Assembly: GCA_964603125.1 (NCBI GenBank) | Contig: CAZRUA010000079.1 | Span: forward strand, 1 to 16,993 | Reading direction: 5' to 3' | Source: CAZRUA01 sp964603125 | GTDB taxonomy: Bacteria > Bacteroidota > Bacteroidia > B-17B0 > Aurantibacillaceae | DNA length: 16,993 bases | Shown here: positions 1-8,800 of the stretch, in pieces | How the letters are laid out: every line of letters starts with the position of its first letter | Position numbering within the stretch: the stretch's first letter is position 1 | Made by a program: the position numbers and the translations under genes | Notes under the pieces: model-generated | Seen by the model: only the letters and a program-made list of their open reading frames with translations | Database searches by the model: none | What the model was told of the DNA's origin: nothing

Positions 1-1496
1 AAAATCTTTTTCTCAAGATTTATACGCGTAATTAAATCTAACGAATTCTCAGATAAAGACTGCATTTGTCCTCTCATCCGTTGCTCTTTTTCTGCTAACA
101 TTCGAATGGTAATGTCACGTGAATTCATGATAATTCCTTTGATAGCAGGGTCATCAATTAAATTTGTTAATGTCGATTCAATCCAAATTTCATTACCCGA
201 TTTATGCAAATATCTATACTGAAAAGTAGTTGTTGACTTGTATTCTGCTAAAATTGAATTAAAATTTTCACTAAACAATTGCCTATCCTCTTCATGCATC
301 TTGCCGGTATCCTTCTTACCCAATAATTCTTCAGGAGTGTATCCCAAAATATGTTTAATTGAAGGACTTTCGTACCTGATTGTTCCGTCACTTTCATATA
401 TTGTTATAATCTCAGAAGCGCGCTCTAAAAGTGTGTTTTGCCTGTTGGTTGCATTATTAACCTCATTAATTTGATACTCAAGCTTTTCATTACTTTGCTC
501 CAAATCTTCTTGTGCAATGCGCATTTGTTCAGCGTTCTTTTCTAACTCAACACGCATTTCCTGAGACTCATTCAACAATTTAAGAGTACGCTCATTAATT
601 ATTAAATTAAAAATTGTACGAGCTATAATATCACTAATCTCCTTTAAAAAATCAATATACAAAGCAGGTATATCATATAAAGAAGCGAATTCTAAAGCTC
701 CATAAACTTTCTCATCTGTAATTAAAGGAACTATTAATATACTATATGGCTTTTTATCGCCCAATAAGCCTGATGTGATGGTAGCGTAGTCTTCTGGCAC
801 TTCAGTTCGATATAAAATATCTTGTTCAATCATTGCCTGTCCAACAAGTCCTTGACCCATCATAAACTTAGCCTTTATAACTTTTTTACGAGAATATGCA
901 TAAGTAGAAACAAGTTCAATGTATTTATCGTACTCATTCTCTTCGTTGTACTTATAAAAGGCACATTGAATAACATTAATCTTTCGAGTTAAAAAAACAA
1001 TTAATTCTTCAGATAAATCTTTTAAACTATTGTGTTTTCTGAGAATATCACCAACTTCCGTTTCCCCATTAATAATCCAACTTCTACGAGAATCATTTTC
1101 ATATGATTTTTTCAAACCCAGTCTCATGTCTTCTAGAGCCTTGGCCAAATACTCATTTTGATTAATCTTGCTTAATCCAATATCAAAATTACCTTCACCA
1201 ATAGCTTTTGCATAAGTAATTGTTTCGTTTATTATTTCACTTTCCTTATTTTTTTCTCTGTGGAGTTTTACAATAGTATTTGCAAAAAACTTAGCCGTAA
1301 AAAAGCCAACTAATCCTAATAATATAGGTGCTATACAAATTATAAGGAACAAATAATTTGTTTTAAGCGATTGAATAGAAAAATTTGACTCGGTAGATTT
1401 TAACACAAAAAATGCAATAGCTGGGAAACACGCACCGAAAATAATTCCGATGATTGTGTAATTAAAAACAATTCTATTTTTACTAAATCCCTTCAT
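1..1496 (-). CDS. Membrane GAF-PAS sensor protein, C-terminus beyond the window edge
   Basis: About 498 residues are visible; the gene runs off the left edge, so its output domain is unseen. Two membrane helices (residues about 10-33 and 48-68) are followed by a linker, a GAF domain (about 150-300), an E/Q-rich coiled coil (about 300-355), a PAS domain (about 357-467) with the typical ending GIIMNSRDIT, and a sequence starting SLSENSLDLITRI that looks like the onset of a second PAS domain. The GAF domain has the phylum-typical signatures GQGLVGQ and TSGLLG and is clearly related to the GAF domains of the two sensors encoded upstream. The ATG at 1496 directly follows the TAG stop of the preceding GAF gene, which suggests translational coupling. 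The missing end could be a histidine kinase or a PP2C/SpoIIE phosphatase. The SiaB/SiaC genes in the same run make a phosphatase attractive, but nothing visible proves it. Confidence 0.9.
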   Translation of the reverse strand, partial: MKGFSKNRIVFNYTIIGIIFGACFPAIAFFVLKSTESNFSIQSLKTNYLFLIICIAPILLGLVGFFTAKFFANTIVKLHREKNKESEIINETITYAKAIGEGNFDIGLSKINQNEYLAKALEDMRLGLKKSYENDSRRSWIINGETEVGDILRKHNSLKDLSEELIVFLTRKINVIQCAFYKYNEENEYDKYIELVSTYAYSRKKVIKAKFMMGQGLVGQAMIEQDILYRTEVPEDYATITSGLLGDKKPYSILIVPLITDEKVYGALEFASLYDIPALYIDFLKEISDIIARTIFNLIINERTLKLLNESQEMRVELEKNAEQMRIAQEDLEQSNEKLEYQINEVNNATNRQNTLLERASEIITIYESDGTIRYESPSIKHILGYTPEELLGKKDTGKMHEEDRQLFSENFNSILAEYKSTTTFQYRYLHKSGNEIWIESTLTNLIDDPAIKGIIMNSRDITIRMLAEKEQRMRGQMQSLSENSLDLITRINLEKKI

Positions 1497-1967
1497 CTAA
1501 TTCTTATTTAGCTCAATTAATTTATTACAAACCTTATTACTAATCAATGAAAGTTCCTCCTGCATAATTTTATCTATTACTTGAAAGGATGCGATTTCGA
1601 TAATTGCTATTACCTTCCCATCCAGCACAAACGGAAATGCTAATAAAAATTTAGGCGAACTACTTCCTAAGCCCGACAAAACTGTAAGATATCCTTCTGG
1701 AACATTTTCAAGATAAATAGGTTTCCCATCCTTAGCCACCTGGCCAGCAATACCATCTCCAAATTCATATTCAAGAATATCAGTTTCAGGTATATGAAAT
1801 GCATAACCTTCTACAAATCGAACAACATTAACACCACTCTCGTTTTTAGCTGTGGTATAGAAAACACCTTGCACAGCATTAACATGCTTGGCTAGTCCCC
1901 AAAGCAACCCTTTTGCAAATTGCTTTAAAGTGGTTTCACTAAATATATTTTCGATACTGATACTCAT
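1497..1967 (-). CDS. Stand-alone GAF domain protein
   Basis: A 156-residue soluble protein that is almost entirely one GAF domain, with no signal peptide or membrane helix. Diagnostic stretches are GDGIAGQ (about 70-76), the YLENVP segment (about 85-90), the LSGLGSSSP turn (about 97-105) and the AIIEIASF strand (about 121-128). The same landmarks occur in the GAF domains of the membrane sensors on either side, so the three are probably paralogues. GAF domains bind small ligands or mediate dimerisation; no ligand can be read from this sequence. It starts 10 bases after cheR and its TAG stop abuts the ATG of the PAS sensor. It may act as a cytosolic partner or ligand sensor for the membrane proteins. 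Confidence 0.9.
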   Translation of the reverse strand: MSISIENIFSETTLKQFAKGLLWGLAKHVNAVQGVFYTTAKNESGVNVVRFVEGYAFHIPETDILEYEFGDGIAGQVAKDGKPIYLENVPEGYLTVLSGLGSSSPKFLLAFPFVLDGKVIAIIEIASFQVIDKIMQEELSLISNKVCNKLIELNKN

Positions 1968-1977
1968 CTTAAATTAA

Positions 1978-2817
1978 CTATAACTGAGAACTTCCTACTT
2001 TTTTATAAATCTTATCTTGTATATTATATGTTTTATACAATTTAGCATTTTGACACCAAGCAATTGTTTCTTTGCTCCCTACAACTAAAAATCCATTGGA
2101 GAAAAGACTTTGATTAAATTTTTCAATCACTTTATCTTGTAAGCCTAGATTAAAATAAATCAAAACGTTACGACAAAGAATTAAATCAAACTTTGAAAAC
2201 ACATTTCCATTAACCAAATCGTGCTTACGGAAATCTACATTTTTAATCAAATCCAAATCAATTGCCATGGATTGCTCATTCATGGATTTGAAATACGAGT
2301 TGAAATCACGCGTACCACCCGAATTGATATAATTTTGCTTATGCGTTTCAAAATTAAAACGTTTGTAGATGCCTTTCTTAGCTGTTTCAATCACATCAAC
2401 ATTTATATCTGAAGCTATTAACGAAACCTTATCATAAAGTCCTAATTCCTTTAACAGTATAGCCATACTATAAACCTCCTCACCACTCGAGCATGCTGCA
2501 TGCCAAATACGAACCTTATCGTTTTTACATATTGTTGGCAATATATCTTCTCTTAAAGTTTTCCATACCGCAGGATCTCTAAACATTTCAGTGGTATTCA
2601 CTGTTATTTCCTTAACAATATACTCAGCAAAAACTTTATCACTAAATATCTTCAGTTCCAACTGCTCTAGAGAAGTAAAGTGATGCATCTCCATTATTCT
2701 ATCTACACGTCGTTTCAATGATTCTAAAGCGTAATCTTCAAAATCATATCCATGCGTTGTTTTTAAAACACGCACAATAGCCTTTACAGTCTTATTATCT
2801 ACCAAACCCTTTGTCAT
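1978..2817 (-). CDS. cheR: CheR-type SAM-dependent protein-glutamate methyltransferase
   Basis: A CheR family enzyme that methylates glutamates of chemoreceptor-like proteins using S-adenosylmethionine. The N-terminal helical domain (residues about 1-75) leads into the conserved NTTEMFRDP segment (about 74-82). The SAM-binding motif is intact (HAACSSGEEVYS, about 106-117), the second motif ASDIN carries the expected acidic residue (D137), and FDLILCRNVLIYF (about 210-222) closes the Rossmann-fold core. The 279-residue length is normal. I chose the ATG at 2817; a TTG at 2829 would add four residues but is a weaker start. It lies 32 bases after the MCP-like GAF sensor and 10 bases before the GAF gene. 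No MCP signalling hairpin is encoded nearby, so its substrate is probably not a classical chemoreceptor. The coiled coils of the neighbouring sensors are candidates. Confidence 0.93.
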   Translation of the reverse strand: MTKGLVDNKTVKAIVRVLKTTHGYDFEDYALESLKRRVDRIMEMHHFTSLEQLELKIFSDKVFAEYIVKEITVNTTEMFRDPAVWKTLREDILPTICKNDKVRIWHAACSSGEEVYSMAILLKELGLYDKVSLIASDINVDVIETAKKGIYKRFNFETHKQNYINSGGTRDFNSYFKSMNEQSMAIDLDLIKNVDFRKHDLVNGNVFSKFDLILCRNVLIYFNLGLQDKVIEKFNQSLFSNGFLVVGSKETIAWCQNAKLYKTYNIQDKIYKKVGSSQL

Positions 2818-2849
2818 GAAATCTACCAAGCTTAAATCTTATAAGCAAT

Positions 2850-4448
2850 CTAAGCGTTCTTTAACTTTTCAATTTCATTAATATAATCTTGTTCTTTTCG
2901 GTAGAATTCTTCCTGTGTTGCTTGAAGTTCTTCGAGGTTTTGACGCATTTCCTCTTCTTGTGCTCGCATTTCCTCACTTTGCTGCTGTGTTTGCTCTAAT
3001 AATCGAGTTGTTCGTTCGTTAATTCGAACACTGGTGATAACACTCGCTATACTTTCGGATAAACGCTTGATGAATTCAATTTGATAAGGTTCAAACGGCG
3101 TAAAAGAAGCTATTTCTAAAACTCCATTAATTTCTTCATTAACCATTAAAGGCGATAGAATTAAACAATTTGGAGTTGCATCTCCTAACCCAGAAGTGAT
3201 AGAAGTGTATTTATTTGGTACATCAGTTAAATAAATAATATCCTTTTCTAAATAACATTGACCTAAAAGACCTTCACCGATTTCAATTCGTTTCTCTAGG
3301 TATTTTCTCTTGTCATAAGCATAACATGCAACAAGTTCCAAATGCTTATCGGATTCAACATCATCATTTACTAAAAACAGTCCGCCTTGATTTGCCTTTA
3401 AATATTTAACAGTAAAGCTAATTACGTTGTTATATAAAATAGTTAAATCCTTATTATTAGCTCTTAAAATATCTCCAATTTCTGCAATACCTGAAGTAGC
3501 CCAGTTTCGCTTATTATCTTCATCTGCAACATTAGCTAAACTTTTTCTCATACCATCTAAGGCAACACCTAAATCGCCCTGATTATTGAACACAGATACA
3601 TCCGAATCAAATTTACCTTTACCAACCTCTTCAGCAAAATGTTTTACATTACTCAAATTAGATGTTAAAATATTAATTGAACTGATCATCTGTCCAATTT
3701 CATCTTTACTTGAAACATTGGTTTGTTCTGGCAAATTACCATCTGACAATAAATTAAGTGTGTCTCTGGCTTGAAGAACACTTTTTTGTACTCTCCAAGA
3801 AATGAAATAACTGAGTGCTATTGATAAAAGAACACTCAAAATAATTACAATTATAATAAACTGTTTTAAACTTGCAGAAGATGCTTCAGCATTGGCTTTA
3901 ACTTGATCCGAATTCGCTAAAATAAGTTCGCTCAAAGTTTCGTTTTGAACAGCCAATTGATCAAATACTGTTTGAAAATTGCCTGACTTTTTATTTAGCG
4001 TTCTGTCAGAAACACTATCATTCTTTTCAGCCAATTCAATTAACTCTTTACTAAATGATAAATAGTTTAAAAGAGCTGGTTTAACATTTGTAATCTGGCT
4101 TTTAATTTCCGCAGGGACACCTTCTAAATTCTCAATAACAGTTATATTGTCTTCAAAATTCTTTCCATGCTCTTCAAAATCTGTTTTCACTCCACCAACA
4201 GCTTCTTTATCATTTCTATCGATAGATAACAATTTAAAAACATCTGCACGTATTGCATCATGCATCATATCGGCAGTTTGAAAATGGAACAGTACCTTTC
4301 CATTTAGCAAAATAGCATCTTTCTCCTTGTTTTGTTGATTAATAGAGTTAATAACAACAAATGCTATTACCGCAAAAAAAACAATATTCAATGCTACAAT
4401 TGAAAGTATTTTTGTACGAATACTCGCGTTATTGAAACTTAATTTCAT
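2850..4448 (-). CDS. MCP-like membrane sensor with four-helix bundle, HAMP, GAF and C-terminal coiled coil
   Basis: A 532-residue inner-membrane sensor. The first membrane helix (about 13-35) and the second (about 196-217) bracket a helical periplasmic domain of about 160 residues resembling the four-helix-bundle sensor of methyl-accepting chemotaxis proteins. HAMP-like helices follow (about 218-310, containing SSKDEIGQM and possibly a second copy). Next come the NWATSGIAEIGDILR linker, a GAF domain (about 325-475; GEGLLGQ, SITSGLGDATP, EIASF) and an E/Q-rich coiled coil to the end (about 478-530). There is no MCP signalling hairpin, kinase, cyclase or phosphatase domain, so output must pass through a partner. 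The coiled coil contains SEEMRAQEEEMRQ, whose paired acidic/amide residues recall MCP methylation helices, although it does not fully match the MCP consensus. Its position just before cheR fits a methylated receptor. It starts 26 bases after the lipoprotein gene. Confidence 0.88.
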   Translation of the reverse strand: MKLSFNNASIRTKILSIVALNIVFFAVIAFVVINSINQQNKEKDAILLNGKVLFHFQTADMMHDAIRADVFKLLSIDRNDKEAVGGVKTDFEEHGKNFEDNITVIENLEGVPAEIKSQITNVKPALLNYLSFSKELIELAEKNDSVSDRTLNKKSGNFQTVFDQLAVQNETLSELILANSDQVKANAEASSASLKQFIIIVIILSVLLSIALSYFISWRVQKSVLQARDTLNLLSDGNLPEQTNVSSKDEIGQMISSINILTSNLSNVKHFAEEVGKGKFDSDVSVFNNQGDLGVALDGMRKSLANVADEDNKRNWATSGIAEIGDILRANNKDLTILYNNVISFTVKYLKANQGGLFLVNDDVESDKHLELVACYAYDKRKYLEKRIEIGEGLLGQCYLEKDIIYLTDVPNKYTSITSGLGDATPNCLILSPLMVNEEINGVLEIASFTPFEPYQIEFIKRLSESIASVITSVRINERTTRLLEQTQQQSEEMRAQEEEMRQNLEELQATQEEFYRKEQDYINEIEKLKNA

Positions 4449-4474
4449 AATTCTTGGTTTTTATTTTTTATCAA

Positions 4475-5398
4475 TTATTTCTTAGGAAGTATTAATCTAG
4501 CTCTAACCTCCTCAACTTTAGCTGTTATTAGAGCTACCTGTTCCTCACTCACTTCTATACTTGTAGTGCTATTGTTTACAATAACCAACTGTCCATCTAC
4601 TTCTTTAGTTTCAGCCTTTTTGTATTCCGTTGTAATTTTAACTACTTCATATATTTTCTTTATTTCCTCAAATGCAGCAACACGCTCCGCAAAATACTTA
4701 TCCGTTTTATATGCATTTAATATTAAAAGAATGTTGTCCAAATCAATTTTCTCATACCCAATTTTTTCTTTTAATTCTTGCTTTTTATTTGATTTATAAG
4801 ATTGACAAGCAATATGCAAACCTTCCATCCAAGCACCGGAAATCATTAAAACACTTAGTTCACTTCTCTTTTGCTCTCTTAAATAAGCATCCATTTCGTT
4901 GAAATTTTTGGTACTTAAATAAACCAAAGAATCATAGTTATTGTTATTCTTCGCCATACGTTGCAAAGTTTCTAAATCAAAAAACTGACCTACCTTAATA
5001 TCATCTGCCAACTTTTTAATTGTGTTTAAATACGAAATTGCTGAAAAGGTTTTTTCGTAGATATTTATATAACCTAAGTCTGCACTGTAAGTTCCCATGT
5101 TAAAGGCTTTAGCATAATGAGTATTATAAGTACTAGCATTTTCAACATCATTTAGTATTGCTGCATCATACTTACTACCTTGATCTTTTAATAAAGTTGC
5201 CATCTCGATTGGAGATGGAATTGATTCCATAATCTCATTGATAACCTCAGGAGCTATTTCCATTGTTGGACTAATATGCGTGGTATCCTCTGTGTTTTTA
5301 ATAACCAATTTATCTTCTTGTTCGCCTCCACAAGAGCTCATAATTAAAACTCCTACTAAGCAGGCTAACAAACTTTTTATTTTAATATTCATATACAT
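4475..5398 (-). CDS. Predicted lipoprotein of unknown function
   Basis: A 307-residue protein with a lipoprotein signal peptide: a basic start (NIKIKS), a hydrophobic core and the lipobox MSSC with the lipidated Cys at residue 23. The GGEQED that follows is acidic, as in some Bacteroidota surface-export signals, so display on the outer surface is possible but unproven. The mature protein looks mainly helical, with a conserved-looking stretch around GTYSADLGYINIY (about residues 102-114), and has no recognisable catalytic motif. I know no function for it. An in-frame ATG two codons downstream (5392) is an alternative start. It lies 9 bases after the secreted cysteine-rich gene and 26 bases before the MCP-like sensor, so it could be a periplasmic or surface partner of the sensor or of the ABC transporter. 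Confidence 0.82.
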   Translation of the reverse strand: MYMNIKIKSLLACLVGVLIMSSCGGEQEDKLVIKNTEDTTHISPTMEIAPEVINEIMESIPSPIEMATLLKDQGSKYDAAILNDVENASTYNTHYAKAFNMGTYSADLGYINIYEKTFSAISYLNTIKKLADDIKVGQFFDLETLQRMAKNNNNYDSLVYLSTKNFNEMDAYLREQKRSELSVLMISGAWMEGLHIACQSYKSNKKQELKEKIGYEKIDLDNILLILNAYKTDKYFAERVAAFEEIKKIYEVVKITTEYKKAETKEVDGQLVIVNNSTTSIEVSEEQVALITAKVEEVRARLILPKK

Positions 5399-5407
5399 AG
5401 TTTTTAT

Positions 5408-5812
5408 TTACGATTTTTTGAAACCAATTACATTATAACCACAAGCCTCCTTACTACTCTCATAATACGACTCGATATAGTATACTCCGGTTGCAGTGCA
5501 CGGCAGAGTTAAAGATGGGTAAAATTTACGACCTTTTTTGTTAGTAGCAATTTCATTATGGTCTTTATCAAATAAAGTTACTACCATTCGGCTTCCTTTC
5601 ACTTCCGAATCGCAACACATTATGGTGTATGTATTTCCTTTACTAAATAGATAGGAAAACTGATTAGCTTTACCTTCTGCCTTTGAAGCATCTATCGAAA
5701 TTGATTTGATAAAGGTATAGTCTCCTAGTTTTTTTGTGCAATCACCTGAACTACACTGAGCCTTTATAGAAAAAGGTAAGGCAATAATAAATGATAAAAT
5801 TATTCTTTTCAT
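5408..5812 (-). CDS. Small cysteine-rich secreted protein of unknown function
   Basis: A 134-residue protein with a clear signal peptide (MKRIILSFIIALPFSIKAQ), probably cleaved next to Q19. There is no lipobox, so the mature protein should be soluble in the periplasm, or exported. Six cysteines (20, 25, 66, 67, 105, 124) could form three disulfides. The mature part alternates short hydrophobic strands and turns (for example TYTIMCC, RMVVTLFD, GVYYIESYYES), suggesting a small beta-sandwich like those of pre-peptidase-type domains; this is an impression from the pattern only. It sits 13 bases after the ABC transporter gene and 9 bases before the lipoprotein gene. It is therefore probably co-expressed with both, and could be a transporter cargo or an extracytoplasmic partner of the sensor. 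Confidence 0.82.
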   Translation of the reverse strand: MKRIILSFIIALPFSIKAQCSSGDCTKKLGDYTFIKSISIDASKAEGKANQFSYLFSKGNTYTIMCCDSEVKGSRMVVTLFDKDHNEIATNKKGRKFYPSLTLPCTATGVYYIESYYESSKEACGYNVIGFKKS

Positions 5813-5825
5813 AAGTTTAGTTTAT

Positions 5826-8800
5826 TTATTTTTTTCTAAGCAGATTTGGAAATGAAAGTATTTTTTTTAACCCATCAAAATAGAGCAGTATAAAAAACAC
5901 CAAACTCATTAACCAAATAACCAAATTATTAAAAGCTAGAGTTGATATTTGCTTTTTATTAATGTATTTGTGCGGCGAATAAAAATGAGTATGCAAAGTG
6001 GCCAATTGATTACTATCTGGCTCCATATAGATAGCATCCACTTGTTGCACAATTTTATTATCCTCGTATATAATTTTAAACTTATTAAAGGCCTTTTTCA
6101 CTACATCATTCAAATACTCGTTATCATAAGTATCTTTTATGCGCAAAAATTTACGTTCATCCTCTGAGGTTTCCGTAATTGAATTTAATAAGGTGTTAGC
6201 CTCCTTATCTTGCCCAACAAAAATATCAGTATAATATTTATTTAGACTTTCTAAATGTGCCAGTAAGAGGTCGTGAGTTTTTACATCAAACTTACTAAAG
6301 TTTAAATTGTCCATAAATTTGAATTTCTGAATCCCTTTTTCATTAAATTGAGTTTCTAATTCGTATTTTATGATGGCAATTTTCTTATCAAACTCCTTTT
6401 GCTTATTTTCCTCTTTAAATCTTATAACATCTTGAGTAAGCTGTTCTAATTCGGGGATTAAATAAACTATTTTATAATTTGTGCGGCTTACCTTTTTATC
6501 CACTTCATAAAAAGTTGAATTGTAGTTGTTATTCACAAATTGATTTACCATCAAACCTTCATAAGCCCAACGTGATACCATTAAATCAGCAACAAAAGGA
6601 ACTTTGCTACCACCACCAATAAACTTGTTCAGCTTATCAAAACTAAACATAGCTCCTCCCAAAATCATTTGAGGTATAATCAATAGGGGAATTAAAATAT
6701 AAATAGTAACTGCAGAATTGAACGTAGCTGAAATATTCAAACCCATAACATTAGCGCAACAAGAAACACTAAACAATGTAAACCAATAAGCTAAGTACAT
6801 ACCTTTTAATTCGATTATGTAATTACCTATTAAAACAAAGAGTGTTGATTGAATAGCAGAAATAGTAAACAGTATAATGATTTTAGAGAATAAATAAGAC
6901 GATGTACTTAGGTTCAAGAATTTCTCGCGCTTCAATATTTTTCTATCCTTAAATATCTCCTCGGCACTTACTGTTAATCCTATAAATAAAGAAACTATAA
7001 TGCACATAAAAATATACGCAGGCACATTTTCGTTCTCTCTAAAAATATAGTGTTTCTCTTCTTTTCCAGCAGTATAACGAATAATAAAAGCGAGAATAAA
7101 AGCTAACAATGGCGCTTCTAATAAATTAATAAGCAAATATTGTTTATTCCCTATCTTAGATAATACGTCACGTTTAATAAAAACTCCTAACTGCTTTATT
7201 TTACCTGGGATAGCAAATGATTTGGAAGGTTTACCGGATTCATCCTGCAACCTAGTAAACTCAACTTCTTTTTCATAACTCTCATTCCACTGAATAGGTG
7301 AAACTTTACGCTTATCTGTAAAAGTACCGTACTCATCTACTTCCTTACCTTCAATAATATTAAACATTATCTCTGGATTAACATTACCACACGACTCACA
7401 CTCACCCACATCAGCATTTATCTGACTTGCTTGCCGTTTAAAGTACATAACCGCCTCGATAGGGTTTCCGTAGTAAGTTGTATATCCACCAACATCTAGT
7501 ATAACCATCTTATCAAATAACTTATATATATCTGACGAAGGTTGATGTATTACAACAAAAATAAGCTTACCCTTTAAAGTTAATTCCTTTAAAAGGTCCA
7601 TTACATTTTCACTATCTCTTGAAGACAATCCTGATGTAGGTTCATCAACAAATAAAACCGATGGCTCTCGAATAAGTTCTAAAGCAATATTTAATCGCTT
7701 ACGCTGGCCTCCACTAATTTTTTTATTTAAAGGATTTCCAACAATAATTTGTCTAATTTCAAATAAACCCAAGCTTTGCAAAGTAGCATTCACCAACTCT
7801 TCCAACTCTGCTTTAGATTTATCCTTAAAACAAAGTTGAGCATTAAAATATAGATTTTGATAAACAGTAAGCTCTTCAATTAACAAATCATCTTGAGCGA
7901 TGTAACCAATAATACCTTCGGCCTTTTTCTTCTCTTTAAAAATATCGATACCGTTTATCTTAACCGTTCCCGCACTCGGAACTTCTAAGCCCGAGAGAAC
8001 ATTTAATAAAGTGGTTTTACCTGCACCACTCGCCCCCATTATACCTACTAACTTACCACCTGGTTCAGAAATATTTATATTTCGTAGGCCTATTTTACCT
8101 CCTGGAAATTTATACTCTAATTGATTTACATTAAAGCTTAATCTTTCATTGAGGTTTTGATTTAGGTACTTTGATACTATATCACTGTAATAAATTACAT
8201 TTCTTGGTAAACGCAAAGCGCTGCCTGGTGCTAGTAGATATACATTGCGCGTATTTAGTGGCAATCCATTAAGATAAACTTCACTTTCACCATCAAACTT
8301 TAAGAAATACAGACCAACTGAATTAACTTTTAAAACATCTAACTCTCCGTGAAAATGATCTGTAAAAATTTGATTTAAAAAAGACAAATCATTTTCGCTA
8401 GGTACAGATTTATCCGAAATTTTCAATGCCGCACTATTCCCAGCTAGTGTTTTATCTTCACCTACAATAAAACTTTCGATAGACTTGTATTCATCAGCTT
8501 CAATTTTAAAAACTTCGGCAGCAGTAGTTATAATTGATAAACGTTGTTTTGTGAACTTATTTTCAGCTCTTAGAAGCTCAAACATTCTAATTAAAACAAC
8601 TATCTTTTGCTTCTGCGTTAGCGTTTTATTAATTTTTTTACAGATAGAAAGTGTTTTAACAGATTCCAAAACAGAAGTTAATCTTTTTGGTTTCTTTTCA
8701 ATAGTCTCTTCAGTGCTTTCCGCCGCAACTGGTTCTTTATTCTCTTTATCTCTACCTATTATAAAATCATCGTACAGGTTTAAATACTCTGCAACTTTAT

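Noticed and set aside
2818..2829. TTG start adding four residues to CheR
   Set aside because: An ATG follows four codons later and gives a normal-length enzyme; the extra residues add no recognisable CheR sequence.
2850..4448. Calling the membrane GAF sensor a true methyl-accepting chemotaxis protein
   Set aside because: The periplasmic bundle and HAMP are MCP-like, but the conserved CheA/CheW-binding hairpin is absent.
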